Source of the DNA: DATLYH01 sp035575035
GTDB lineage: Bacteria > Planctomycetota > Planctomycetia > Gemmatales > Gemmataceae
NCBI GenBank assembly: GCA_035575035.1
Contig: DATLYH010000128.1
Coordinates: 1-36,426, forward strand
DNA: 36,426 bases
Direction of reading: 5' to 3'
Positions within the stretch are counted from its first letter, which is position 1, and each line of letters opens with the position of its first letter. This document shows positions 1-8,139 of the stretch, one piece after another. The position numbers and the translations under genes were made by a program. The notes below the pieces were generated by a model, which was not told where the DNA came from, did no database searches, and saw nothing but the letters and a program-made list of their open reading frames with translations.

Positions 1-26
1 CCTTTTGCGACGGCCCTATAAAACCA

Positions 27-749
27 GTGTCATCTCGCCAGGAATGGACCCGCCGTGGTGCTCGTGGAGGCCGGGCGCGAGCGCCGGAACCTATTGAGGA
101 ACTTCCCTTGGAGAAGCATTTGAGAAATGACACGCTCGCCCGACGCCACCGCTCTCCCGCAGATGGCGGCCGCCCTCAGCCCGGGGTGATCGACCAGGAG
201 CGCATTCGGGCGGCTGTGCGGGAAATCCTGCTGGCCATCGGCGAAGACCCCGATCGCGAGGGACTGCGCGACACGCCCGACCGCGTGGCCCGGATGTACG
301 CCGAGCTGTTCGCCGGTCTGCACAAGGACCCGCGTGAGCACCTGAAAAAGAAGTTCACCCAGAAGTACGACGAAATGGTGGTGGAGCGGAACATCGGGTT
401 CGAGTCGATGTGCGAGCACCACCTCCTCCCCTTCGTCGGCAAGGCTCATGTTGCCTACCTGCCGAACGGCAAGATCGTCGGCCTGAGCAAGTTGGCCCGG
501 GTGGTCGAGGTGATGTCGCGCCGGCCGCAGGTCCAGGAGCGCATGACCGAGGAGATCGCCGACTTACTAATGGAGGAACTGGAGCCCCGCGGCGTGGCTG
601 TGGTCCTGGAGGCGGCGCACACCTGCATGACGATCCGCGGCATCCGCAAGCCAGACAGCGTCTGCATTACCAGCGCCATGCGCGGTGCCTTCAAGGACAA
701 CTCGTCCACCCGGGCCGAGCTGATGGCGTTGATCTACGGCGCGCGGTGA
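27..749 (+). CDS. folE: GTP cyclohydrolase I (FolE)
   Basis: Converts GTP to 7,8-dihydroneopterin triphosphate, the first step of tetrahydrofolate/pterin synthesis; cytosolic homodecamer in known members. The family core covers about residues 60-240. Visible hallmarks are the zinc ligand region ESMCEHHLLPF (Cys and His near residues 128-131), the HVAYLPNGKIVGLSKLAR segment, and the second zinc Cys in AHTCMTIRGI. The first ~55 residues are Arg-rich, not part of the family core, and could mean that the true start is one of the in-frame TTG codons at 108 or 120 rather than the GTG at 27. The gene ends 3 nt before the next one, suggesting co-transcription. Function is secure; the start is not. 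Confidence 0.95.
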   Translation: MSSRQEWTRRGARGGRARAPEPIEELPLEKHLRNDTLARRHRSPADGGRPQPGVIDQERIRAAVREILLAIGEDPDREGLRDTPDRVARMYAELFAGLHKDPREHLKKKFTQKYDEMVVERNIGFESMCEHHLLPFVGKAHVAYLPNGKIVGLSKLARVVEVMSRRPQVQERMTEEIADLLMEELEPRGVAVVLEAAHTCMTIRGIRKPDSVCITSAMRGAFKDNSSTRAELMALIYGAR

Positions 750-752
750 CCC

Positions 753-1523
753 ATGCTCGCCGTCTTCTGTCTCCGTCTGGCGCTGGGCCTGGTCGCGGCC
801 CTGCTGCTGCTTTCGCCCGCCCAGGTTAACCCGCGCTTCTACCGCACTCATTTCCTTGTCGTGCTGGGGTTGGCGGCCGTGGCCGCGGTCTTCCTGTGGC
901 AGACGGCCGGGCTGACGCTGGGGGCGGCGTTAGCCGGCAGCGCTGTGCTCGCCTTCGCTGGCTCGGTAGTCTGGTCGCTGGAGGGGACGCCCGGCGGACG
1001 GGCTGTGATCGGGTTCAGCGCCCTGACCCTGGCCGCGGCCCTGGTCCTTGCCGAGGGGTACGGCATACCCGGGGCGACGGGTGAAACGGCCGGCTCGCCA
1101 TCCTTGGTCCTTCTTGCGTCGTCGTTCACCTCGGCGGCGCTACTCGGCACGGCGATGACCGCCATGCTGCTGGGCCACTCATACCTGATCGCGCCGGGGA
1201 TGTCGATCCAGCCGTTGATGCGTTTACTGGCCGGGCTGGGCGTGGCGGTGCTGCTGCGGGCTGCCGTCGCCGGGACGGCACTGGTAGCCTGGACCGCCGG
1301 CCATTCCCTCACTAACCTGAACGATGTGGCCGTCCTATGGCTGCCGATCCGCTGGGGCCTGGGCCTGGTCGGCCCGCTGGTGCTCGGCGCAATGGCCTGG
1401 CAAACGGCACGGATCCGCTCGACCCAGTCCGCCACCGGCATCCTGTACGTTGCGGTGATCTTCTGTTTCCTCGGCGAGCTGACCAGCCAATTGCTGCTGA
1501 GCGCCACCGGCTTTGCCCTGTGA
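753..1523 (+). CDS. Polytopic membrane protein, unknown function
   Basis: A 256-aa protein made almost entirely of hydrophobic Ala/Leu/Val-rich segments; about eight membrane helices can be drawn (roughly residues 3-21, 33-51, 54-74, 83-101, 114-140, 150-175, 193-217 and 228-250). I do not recognise the family. A GHSYLIAPGMSIQPLMR segment between helices may be a conserved functional loop. The ATG lies 3 nt after the folE stop and the stop lies 14 nt before the zinc-ribbon gene, so it probably sits in the same transcription unit. Third-position GC is high throughout, supporting real coding. No reaction can be assigned. Confidence 0.8.
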   Translation: MLAVFCLRLALGLVAALLLLSPAQVNPRFYRTHFLVVLGLAAVAAVFLWQTAGLTLGAALAGSAVLAFAGSVVWSLEGTPGGRAVIGFSALTLAAALVLAEGYGIPGATGETAGSPSLVLLASSFTSAALLGTAMTAMLLGHSYLIAPGMSIQPLMRLLAGLGVAVLLRAAVAGTALVAWTAGHSLTNLNDVAVLWLPIRWGLGLVGPLVLGAMAWQTARIRSTQSATGILYVAVIFCFLGELTSQLLLSATGFAL

Positions 1524-1537
1524 TAACGTCTCGTCCC

Positions 1538-2020
1538 ATGAACATCCGTTTCGACTGTCCGGAGTGCGGATGGCCGCGCCGGGCCGACCTGCCGGGGTCG
1601 GCCGAGTCGCGCTGCCCGTTTTGCGACCACCTGCTGCCGTTGCCGGCCGAGCTGGGCCGCGAGCCGCTCCCGCTCTGTGCCAGCTGCGGCAACCACGAGC
1701 TGTACAAGAAGAAGGATTTCCCGCACTGGCTGGGGATCAGCATTCTGACGGCGGCGTGCCTGGCGTTCCTGGTCCTGATGGGCCTGTACCGCCCGTGGTG
1801 GGCGTGGGCAGTCCTGCTCGGGTCGGCGGCCTTCGACGGCCTGCTTTATTTGTGGGTGGGCGACGTGGTGGTCTGTTACCGTTGTGGGGCCGAGTACCGC
1901 GGCTTCCCGCCCAACCCGGGACATGGGCCCTTCGAGCTGGGCATCGGCGAGCGCTACCGGCAGGAGCGAATCCGGCGCGAGCAGCTGAAACTCACCGCAA
2001 GGCGCGTCGAGAATCAGTGA
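1538..2020 (+). CDS. Zinc-ribbon membrane protein
   Basis: A 160-aa protein starting at the ATG at 1538; the open frame extends further upstream, but that part overlaps the preceding membrane gene and has no family signal. It carries three zinc-knuckle-like pairs before the membrane part (CPEC, CPFC, CASC in about the first 55 residues), two membrane helices (about residues 68-87 and 93-112), and a fourth pair CYRC just after the second helix. The C-terminus is Arg-rich. This layout, a cytoplasmic zinc ribbon attached to membrane helices, is common among uncharacterised planctomycete proteins. It sits between the 8-TM protein and the FAD/Fe-S dehydrogenase on the same strand. No specific function is known. 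Confidence 0.8.
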   Translation: MNIRFDCPECGWPRRADLPGSAESRCPFCDHLLPLPAELGREPLPLCASCGNHELYKKKDFPHWLGISILTAACLAFLVLMGLYRPWWAWAVLLGSAAFDGLLYLWVGDVVVCYRCGAEYRGFPPNPGHGPFELGIGERYRQERIRREQLKLTARRVENQ

Positions 2021-2048
2021 CGTTTGGCCGCAGAACCCCATCCGCGCG

Positions 2049-5021
2049 GTGGTTGTCGTGGACCAACCCCAACGCCAACGCATCCAGGACGACCTCAAGG
2101 GGATCGTCAAGGGCGAACTCCTCTTCGATAACCTCACGCGCACGCTGTACAGCACCGATGCCAGTATCTTTCAGGTCCAGCCGCTGGGCGTCGCTGTGCC
2201 GCGCGACGAGGCCGATGTGCAGGCGCTGGTCCGCTACGCCGCCGAACATGGCCTCGCCCTGGTCCCGCGCGGCGCCGGCACCGGACTGGCCGGTGAATCG
2301 CTGGGCACCGGCCTGATTATCGACCTGAGCCGGCACTTCCGCGGCATCTTGGAGATCGGCAGCGACACGGTGCGCGTCCAACCTGGTGTGGTTTACCGCA
2401 CTCTCAATGAACAGCTCGCCCGCATCGGCCGACGCTTCGCGCCGGATCCGGCCGGCGGCGTCCCCTGCACCATCGGCGGGATGCTGGCGACCAACGCCTC
2501 GGGGGCCCGCGTCCGACGGCACGGCTACACGCGCGACCATGTGATATCCCTACGGGCGGTACTGGACAACGGCGACGTTGCCGTGGTCGGCCGACACCCG
2601 CGCGGCCCGGCGGGGACGGTTCCCGGCCGGCTCGGCGAGATCATCACCGCGGTGACCGCCCTGCTGGAGCAGCACGCCGAGTTGATCCGCAACTGTCAGC
2701 CGCGCACCCCGTTCAACCGCTGCGGCTACCTGCTGGCCGACGTGCTGACCGCCGAACACCTCGATCTGGCCCGACTGCTGGTCGGCTCCGAGGGGACGCT
2801 GGCCATCTTCACCGAGGCGACCTTGCGCACCGTGCCGCTGCCGACGGGGCGGAGTCTGGTACTCCTGGGATTCGCTAGCCTGGAGGGGGCCCTGCGGGCG
2901 GCGCAGCGGGCCTTGCCCGTCGGGCCGTCGGCCTGCGAGCTAATGGACCGTCGGTTGCTGTCGCTGGCCCGCGGCGATCCGGGCAGCGCCGCGGCACTGG
3001 TCCCGGCCGCGGCCGAAGCGGTGCTCCTGGTCGAGTTCGAAGCCGACAGCCCGTCCGTGGCCCAGACCGCCGCCTCAGAGTTGGTCGCCCGGCTGCAGCA
3101 GGAGGAACGGCCGGCGCCGTATGCCGAGGTCGCCCTGGAGCCGGACCATATCGAGCGTTTCTGGAACTTGCGCGAAGCGGCCCTGCCGAGCCTGTACGGA
3201 TTGCGCGGCGGCGCCCAGCCCATCGCCTTCGTCGAGGATGTGGGGGTGCCGCCCGAGGAACTGCCGCGCTTTATCCACCGGGTCCAGGAAGTGCTTCAGC
3301 GGCACGAGACCACAGCGTCGTTCCTGGTGCATGCCGCCACCGGCCAGGTCCACATCCGCCCCTTCCTCGATTTGCAGCGCCCGGAAGACGCATCGCGGCT
3401 GTGGCCGTTGGCCGAGGCGATCTACAACCTGGTCCTGGAGATGGGCGGCACGATCAGCAGCCAGCACGGCACCGGCTTGGCCCGCACGCCGTGGGTGGCC
3501 CGGCAGTACGGCCCGCTCTACCCGGTGCTGCGCGACCTCAAGGCCATCTTCGATCCGCGCCGCCTGTTCAACCCCGGCAAGATCATCGGTCCCGATCCGG
3601 CTGTCCCCGCCTGGCCGCTGCGTAAGATGGTGAGTGGTCAAGTGGTGAGCGGTGAGCGGTCCGAAGATATCACTCGCCACTCACCACTCACCACTTATCT
3701 TCGCTGGCAGCCGCAGGAAATCTGGTCCGAGAGCGTCAGCTGCAACGGTTGCGGCCACTGCCGCACCGAGGCATCGGCCCAGCGCATGTGCCCGATCTTC
3801 CGGGCCACCCATGCCGAAGCGGCCACGCCGCGGGCCAAGGCCAATCTGATGCGCTATCTCCTCCAGGAAGGGACCGACCCACAGCTGCTCTCCTCCGACG
3901 CTGTCCGAGCGGTGGCCGACCTGTGCGTCAACTGCAAAATGTGCGCGCTGGAGTGCCCGGCCCGGGTGAACATCCCCCGACTGATGCTGGAGGCCAAGGC
4001 GGCGAACGCGGCCCAGCACGGCTTGAGCCGGTCCGATTGGGTGCTGGCCCGGACGGAGACCTTTGCCCGGCTGGGCAGCGCCTTTGCGCTGGTGGCCAAT
4101 GCCATCCTGGCCAACCGCTCGGCCCGTTGGCTGTTGGAAAAGTTCTTCGGCATCTCCCGACGGCGCCGCCTGCCTCCTTTCGCCGCCCCTAGCTTTCTGC
4201 GGCGGGCCGAACGGGCCGGCTGGACCCGGCCGCCGCGCTCCGGCCGGCCGCGTGTCGCCTATTTCGTGGATGTTTACGCCAACTACAACGACCCCTCGAT
4301 TGCCGAAGCAGTGGTCGCGGTGCTGCACCACAATGGCATCGAGGTTTACGTACCGCCTGGACAGCACGGCTGCGGCATGGCCCCGCTGGCTTACGGCGAG
4401 GTCGAAAGCGCCCGCGAAGCGGTCGAGCACAATGTCCGCATCCTGGCCGACCTGGCCCGCGAGGGCTACCCGATCGTTTGCTCGGAGCCGACCGCCGCGC
4501 TGATGCTGCGCCAGGATGCGTTGGACCTGCTCGACGACGCCGACGCACGTCTGGTGGCTGGGCGCGTGATTGAGCTGACCGCATTCCTGGCGGACCTGCA
4601 CGGCCAGGGCCGGCTGCGGACCGATTTCCGCCGGCTCGACCTGTCGGTCGGGCATCACGTGCCGTGCCATGTCAAGGCGCTGGGCCGGCCGCCCGCCGGG
4701 CCGGCGCTGCTCGCGTTGATCCCCGGTCTGCGGGTGCATACAATCGATGTGAGTTGCTCGGGGATGGCGGGCACCTTTGGCCTGAAGGCGGAGAATTACG
4801 CGACATCGCTGGAAGCCGGCCGGCCGATGCTAGAGGAGTTGGCCCGCCCGCGAGTACTATTCGGCTCGACTGAGTGCAGCACCTGCCGCCTGCAAATAGA
4901 AGACGGCGCCCGCAAGCGTACTCTCCACCCCGCCCAGTACCTGGCCCTGGCCTATGGCCTGATGCCGGAACTCTCCCGGCGTCTGCAAGAACCAATCCGC
5001 GGCAAACTGAGGCTGCGATGA
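2049..5021 (+). CDS. FAD-linked dehydrogenase fused to Fe-S/CCG-domain subunit (YdiJ/GlcD-GlpC type)
   Basis: A 990-aa fusion. Residues ~35-215 are an FAD_binding_4 (PCMH-type) domain with the LVPRGAGTGLAGESLG motif; residues ~220-510 are the FAD-oxidase C-terminal domain ending in the typical ISSQHGTGLART and FDPRRLFNPGKI motifs. Two 4Fe-4S motifs follow (Cys 565, 568, 571, 581 and Cys 626, 629, 632, 636), then a heterodisulfide-reductase-like CCG region (CHVKALG, CSGMAGTFG, ECSTCRLQI). Size and order match the YdiJ family, whose E. coli member oxidises D-2-hydroxyglutarate; the substrate here is uncertain among 2-hydroxy acids. Residues ~527-552, between the flavin and Fe-S parts, are encoded by a palindromic repeat. 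The stop overlaps the moaD start by 4 nt (ATGA). The GTG at 2049 is the likely start. Confidence 0.93.
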   Translation: MVVVDQPQRQRIQDDLKGIVKGELLFDNLTRTLYSTDASIFQVQPLGVAVPRDEADVQALVRYAAEHGLALVPRGAGTGLAGESLGTGLIIDLSRHFRGILEIGSDTVRVQPGVVYRTLNEQLARIGRRFAPDPAGGVPCTIGGMLATNASGARVRRHGYTRDHVISLRAVLDNGDVAVVGRHPRGPAGTVPGRLGEIITAVTALLEQHAELIRNCQPRTPFNRCGYLLADVLTAEHLDLARLLVGSEGTLAIFTEATLRTVPLPTGRSLVLLGFASLEGALRAAQRALPVGPSACELMDRRLLSLARGDPGSAAALVPAAAEAVLLVEFEADSPSVAQTAASELVARLQQEERPAPYAEVALEPDHIERFWNLREAALPSLYGLRGGAQPIAFVEDVGVPPEELPRFIHRVQEVLQRHETTASFLVHAATGQVHIRPFLDLQRPEDASRLWPLAEAIYNLVLEMGGTISSQHGTGLARTPWVARQYGPLYPVLRDLKAIFDPRRLFNPGKIIGPDPAVPAWPLRKMVSGQVVSGERSEDITRHSPLTTYLRWQPQEIWSESVSCNGCGHCRTEASAQRMCPIFRATHAEAATPRAKANLMRYLLQEGTDPQLLSSDAVRAVADLCVNCKMCALECPARVNIPRLMLEAKAANAAQHGLSRSDWVLARTETFARLGSAFALVANAILANRSARWLLEKFFGISRRRRLPPFAAPSFLRRAERAGWTRPPRSGRPRVAYFVDVYANYNDPSIAEAVVAVLHHNGIEVYVPPGQHGCGMAPLAYGEVESAREAVEHNVRILADLAREGYPIVCSEPTAALMLRQDALDLLDDADARLVAGRVIELTAFLADLHGQGRLRTDFRRLDLSVGHHVPCHVKALGRPPAGPALLALIPGLRVHTIDVSCSGMAGTFGLKAENYATSLEAGRPMLEELARPRVLFGSTECSTCRLQIEDGARKRTLHPAQYLALAYGLMPELSRRLQEPIRGKLRLR
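3640..3696. repeat. Imperfect palindrome inside the FAD/Fe-S dehydrogenase gene
   Basis: Two 20-nt arms at 3640-3659 and 3677-3696, built from GTGAGYGGT units, are reverse complements except for two positions, with a 17-nt loop. A further GTGAGTGGT copy lies just upstream at 3630. The element is translated in frame as a low-complexity Ser/Gly/Val/Thr linker exactly between the flavin and Fe-S domains. The same sequence style appears intergenically at 26165-26237. Confidence 0.8.
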
Positions 5022-5263
5022 TAGTGCGAGTCAAACTCTTCGCCCGCGCCCGGGAACTCGCCGGGGCGGAGGTTGTCGAGGTGAACGTGCCGCAAGGGTC
5101 AACGGTGGGCGACCTGCGCCGGCAGCTGGCGAGCGCGTACCCGGCGCTGGCCGGCCTGCTGGAGCGCTCAGCCCTGGCGGTGAATGATGAATTTGCCGAC
5201 GATGCCCTGACGTTGCCGCTGGATGCGGAGGTCGCCCTGCTGCCGCCGGTGAGTGGAGGATGA
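5018..5263 (+). CDS. moaD: Molybdopterin synthase small subunit (MoaD)
   Basis: An 81-aa ubiquitin-fold sulfur carrier. It starts MIVRVKLFARARELAG and ends in the obligatory Gly-Gly (VSGG), whose C-terminal glycine becomes the thiocarboxylate that donates sulfur to precursor Z within the MoaD2-MoaE2 synthase. The middle has the typical GSTVGDLRRQLASAYP and LAVNDEFADD segments. The start is the ATG at 5018, overlapping the dehydrogenase stop by 4 nt, which implies translational coupling. Its partner moaE lies 784 nt downstream, separated by an inserted HEPN gene pair. Length is normal for the family. Confidence 0.92.
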   Translation: MIVRVKLFARARELAGAEVVEVNVPQGSTVGDLRRQLASAYPALAGLLERSALAVNDEFADDALTLPLDAEVALLPPVSGG

Positions 5264-5293
5264 CGCGGCGTTGCCAATCCGGAGTTGCAAGCA

Positions 5294-5710
5294 ATGGCGC
5301 TGCCCAAAGCCCCGGAAGCACGTCTTTACTACCGGGCAGCCTGGGATCGTTATGATGATGCACAGCTTCTCTTGAATGCGAAGCGAACGACCGGAGCTGT
5401 GTACCTGGCTGGCTACACAGTAGAATGCCTTTTGAAAGCGCTGATCTTGGCAAGCGTGGCTCCTCGTTTGCGTCGGGAACTATTCGATGAGTTTCATGGA
5501 AGCCGAGCACACAATCTGGAGTGGCTTGGCAGCGTGTACCGCCGGCGCGCCGGAGGAACCATCCCGCAACCCGGGGCTCGCCATTTATCTCGTGTGGCGT
5601 CATGGTCCACGGACCTGCGCTATGCCACCGGCACGTTGACAGAGAACGAGGCCGGCGAATTCATGGATGCGGTGATCGCCTTTGCAACTCGGGCAAACGG
5701 GAGAATGTAA
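5294..5710 (+). CDS. HEPN-domain protein, putative RNase toxin
   Basis: A 138-aa protein with the HEPN signature LYYRAAWDRYDDAQLLL and VYLAGYTVECLLKALIL in its first 55 residues. Many HEPN proteins are RNases using an R-X4-6-H motif. Two candidates are visible: R61-x6-H68, and an RAHNL stretch at 71-75 that matches the HxL position common in minimal HEPN proteins; neither is proven catalytic. The ATG at 5294 is preferred to the TTG at 5285 because GGAG at 5281-5284 sits at good spacing. The gene ends directly at the ATG of the next one with no spacer. Codon use looks less GC-biased than in the flanking moa genes. It interrupts moaD-moaE, which suggests insertion of a mobile two-gene module. 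A substrate-binding rather than nuclease role is possible. Confidence 0.8.
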   Translation: MALPKAPEARLYYRAAWDRYDDAQLLLNAKRTTGAVYLAGYTVECLLKALILASVAPRLRRELFDEFHGSRAHNLEWLGSVYRRRAGGTIPQPGARHLSRVASWSTDLRYATGTLTENEAGEFMDAVIAFATRANGRM

Positions 5711-6034
5711 ATGCCTGTCAAACTGCGAACGAAACGGCCGGACAAGGTGCTGAAGCAAATTGTCGGGGCCTTGGAAGAATACGCGGCGACTCACCCGAAA
5801 GCGGATATCGAAACCTATCGGCCATTCCCTGCCGCTGTCCGCATCCGCGTCATTGACCCCGGATTCAAGGGGGTAAGGCGGTCGAAACGAGAAGATGAGC
5901 TGTGGGCGTACCTGGAGAAGTTACCCGAGGAAGTCGTATCGGAGATCACCTTGGTGTTGATGTACACGCCGGCAGAAGCGAAAAAATCCTTCGCCAATAA
6001 GGAATTCGAAAACTCGATCCCGTCCAGGATTTGA
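5711..6034 (+). CDS. Small BolA/KH-like protein, putative HEPN partner
   Basis: A 107-aa protein whose ATG follows the HEPN stop codon with no spacer, so the two are almost certainly co-translated. The centre (VRIRVIDPGFKGVRRSKRE, then LWAYLEKLPEEVVSEITLVL, then TPAEA) has the pattern of the BolA class II KH fold: a strand, an F-x-G turn, an Arg-rich helix and a final strand ending in TPxE. That resemblance is by eye only. I recall related proteins in planctomycetes and cyanobacteria next to HEPN genes. By position it is a candidate antitoxin or RNA-binding partner. The rest is unrecognised. Confidence 0.7.
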   Translation: MPVKLRTKRPDKVLKQIVGALEEYAATHPKADIETYRPFPAAVRIRVIDPGFKGVRRSKREDELWAYLEKLPEEVVSEITLVLMYTPAEAKKSFANKEFENSIPSRI

Positions 6035-6046
6035 CGCCGGTTTGAT

Positions 6047-6472
6047 ATGATCCAGTTGACGACCGAACCGATCGATTACCACGCCTTGACCGAACAGGTC
6101 CGCCGCCGCGACTGCGGCGCGGTGGTCCTGTTCCTTGGCACCGTCCGCGAGGTGACCGGCGGCCGGGTCACTACCGCGCTCGATTACGAGGCCTACGCCG
6201 GCATGGCCGAGAAGAAGATGGCCGAGGTCGAGCGCGAAACGCGCCAGCGCTGGCCGGTCGGCGAGATGGCCATCGTCCACCGGCTCGGGCATCTCGACAT
6301 CGGCGAGGTGAGCGTGGCGGTGGCCGTCAGTTGCCCGCACCGGGCGCAGGCGTTCGAGGCGTGCCGCTACGCCATCGACCGTGTCAAGGAAATCGTGCCC
6401 ATCTGGAAGAAAGAGAACTGGGCCGACGGCGGCAGCGCGTGGGTGCATCCGGGCATCGGGGAACAGAGGTGA
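6047..6472 (+). CDS. moaE: Molybdopterin synthase large subunit (MoaE)
   Basis: A 141-aa catalytic subunit of MPT synthase, converting precursor Z to molybdopterin with MoaD-thiocarboxylate. Visible motifs are CGAVVLFLGTVRE near the N-terminus, LDYEAYAGMAEKKM, HRLGHLDIGEVSVAVAVSCPHR, and the catalytic-lysine region VPIWKKENW near the C-terminus. The length is typical. The ATG at 6047 follows the BolA-like gene by 12 nt, and moaA begins 4 nt after its stop. The order moaD-(HEPN pair)-moaE-moaA indicates an otherwise ordinary moa operon that was split. Confidence 0.95.
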   Translation: MIQLTTEPIDYHALTEQVRRRDCGAVVLFLGTVREVTGGRVTTALDYEAYAGMAEKKMAEVERETRQRWPVGEMAIVHRLGHLDIGEVSVAVAVSCPHRAQAFEACRYAIDRVKEIVPIWKKENWADGGSAWVHPGIGEQR

Positions 6473-6476
6473 TTTT

Positions 6477-7466
6477 ATGCCGGGTCCGTTGGTCGATACG
6501 TTCGGGCGGGTGCACAACAATCTGCGCATCAGCGTCACCGATCGCTGCAACCTGCGCTGCACCTACTGCATGCCCGAGGAAGTGGTCTTCATGGACCGGG
6601 CCGAGTTGCTCACCTTCGAGGAGATCGCCCACTTTGTGCGCGTCGCCGCGTCGCTGGGTATCGACAAGGTCCGCCTGACGGGGGGCGAGCCGCTGATGCG
6701 CCGCGGTCTGCCGACCCTGGTGCGCCTGCTCGCCCCGATCGAGGGCATCCGTGACGTCGGCCTGACCACCAACGGCCTGCTCCTGGCCGAGCAAGCGCAG
6801 GCGCTTTACGACGCCGGCCTGCGCCGCATCAACATCAGTCTCGACACGCTTGATGCCAAGCGCTTCCGCCAGATCACGCGCCGCGACGGGTTGGACAAGG
6901 TGCTGGAGGGGATCTTCGCGGCCAAGCGGGCCGGCTTCAGGCCGATCAAGATCAATGCCGTCAGCATCCGCGGCTTCACCGAGCCGGAGGTGGTGCCGCT
7001 GGCCCGCTTCGCCCGTGCGCACGGCCTGGAGATGCGCTTCATCGAATACATGCCGATCGGCGCCGACCAGTGGGAGCGCGACAAGGTCTACTTTGCCCAC
7101 GAAATCCTGGAGCAGATCGAGCGGCACGTCGCTCCCCTGGTGCCCGCACCGGACTACGACCCGCGCGCCCCCGCGATGGACTTCGTCTACACCGACGGCG
7201 GTGGCCGGGTCGGGATTATCGCCTCGGTGTCGCGGCCGTTCTGCATGAGCTGCAACCGCGTCCGTCTGACCGCTGATGGCAAACTGCGCAACTGCCTGTT
7301 CGCGCTGGATGAGGTGGACGTCAAGGCCCTGCTGCGGGGCGGCGCGCCCGATGAAGCAATCGCGGCGGTGATCCGCCAGAACATCTGGGCCAAGTGGGAA
7401 GGTCATCAGATCAACACCGCGCGCTTCGTCAAGCCGCTGCGCACCATGCATGCCATCGGCGGTTAG
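6477..7466 (+). CDS. moaA: GTP 3',8-cyclase (MoaA), radical SAM
   Basis: A 329-aa radical SAM enzyme that, with MoaC, turns GTP into cyclic pyranopterin monophosphate. The N-terminal cluster motif is C24-x3-C28-x2-C31 within TDRCNLRCTYCMP; the SAM-binding LTGGEPLMRR follows. The C-terminal second cluster has Cys-x2-Cys-x13-Cys (FCMSCNRVRL to RNCLF), and the protein ends in the conserved Gly-Gly needed for activity. The start is the ATG at 6477, giving the normal MPGPLVDTFGRVHNNLRIS N-terminus; the longer open frame runs back into moaE. moaC is not in the window. It converges on the SdpI-family gene with only 16 nt between stops. Confidence 0.96.
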   Translation: MPGPLVDTFGRVHNNLRISVTDRCNLRCTYCMPEEVVFMDRAELLTFEEIAHFVRVAASLGIDKVRLTGGEPLMRRGLPTLVRLLAPIEGIRDVGLTTNGLLLAEQAQALYDAGLRRINISLDTLDAKRFRQITRRDGLDKVLEGIFAAKRAGFRPIKINAVSIRGFTEPEVVPLARFARAHGLEMRFIEYMPIGADQWERDKVYFAHEILEQIERHVAPLVPAPDYDPRAPAMDFVYTDGGGRVGIIASVSRPFCMSCNRVRLTADGKLRNCLFALDEVDVKALLRGGAPDEAIAAVIRQNIWAKWEGHQINTARFVKPLRTMHAIGG

Positions 7467-7482
7467 CTTGCGGGGATAATCC

Positions 7483-8139
7483 TCACACCCGGCCCTGCCT
7501 CTCCAATCGCTTGTAAAAGACGAGCGAATAGACCACCGGCACCAGCGCCACCGCGATCAGGCTGGCGAAGCACCAGAGCATATTCACGCCGAGCAGCACT
7601 GCCACGAACCCGGCCAGGCCGAACGCCGTGAACAGCCAGGCGGTCAGCCGGTGGGTCTGGATCCAGACGGTCTCGCTGGCCAGGGTCCACGGGGTGCGGA
7701 CGCCCATCCAGAAATTGCGCCGCACCCGGCCCAGGACGTTGCCCATCAGGGCAAAGAGCAGGAACAGCCCGCCGAACAGCCAGCGCTCCGTGGAGAAGCC
7801 GGGCCACAGGGCGCCCCACAGCACCACCAGGTGCATGTAGGTCAGCAGCCCGGCCACCAGCGCCATGAGGTAGCCGTAGGTGGCGCGGAACGGCTCGACC
7901 TCGAAGTGCCGGGGCGACAGCCACGGCAGGACCAACGTCAGCAGGACCACGCCGGCGACGACCGCCGGCCAGAGCACCAGCGCCGTCCCCTTGGCCATCC
8001 AATCGTCCGGCGTCCCCGCGATGCCCCAGTGGACGGGGAGTTGGTCGGGGAGTTGATCGTAGTGGAACAGATAGACGTAGAGCGAGCCCCCGGCCGCCAC
8101 CAGGGCCAGGGCGATCGAAACGTAAGACCAGCGGGTCAT
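7483..8139 (-). CDS. SdpI/DUF1648-family membrane protein
   Basis: A 218-aa integral membrane protein. The N-terminus has the DUF1648 pattern (LPDQLPVHWGIAGTPDDW after the first helix), and the C-terminal half has the SdpI signature RRNFWMGVRTPWTLASETVW followed by a His-rich helix. About six to seven membrane helices are visible. B. subtilis SdpI is the immunity membrane protein for the SdpC toxin and sequesters the SdpR repressor; many family members have no known toxin. The ATG at 8139 overlaps the stop of the upstream ArsR gene by 4 nt, reproducing the sdpR-sdpI gene pair. No toxin gene is visible here. Confidence 0.88.
   Translation of the reverse strand: MTRWSYVSIALALVAAGGSLYVYLFHYDQLPDQLPVHWGIAGTPDDWMAKGTALVLWPAVVAGVVLLTLVLPWLSPRHFEVEPFRATYGYLMALVAGLLTYMHLVVLWGALWPGFSTERWLFGGLFLLFALMGNVLGRVRRNFWMGVRTPWTLASETVWIQTHRLTAWLFTAFGLAGFVAVLLGVNMLWCFASLIAVALVPVVYSLVFYKRLERQGRV

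Noticed and set aside
848..2155. Long minus-strand open frame of 435 codons
   Set aside because: It lies opposite three supported plus-strand genes and is a high-GC antisense shadow with low-complexity composition and no domain.
3681..4739. Minus-strand open frame of 352 codons inside the dehydrogenase gene
   Set aside because: Antisense shadow of clearly conserved Fe-S coding sequence.
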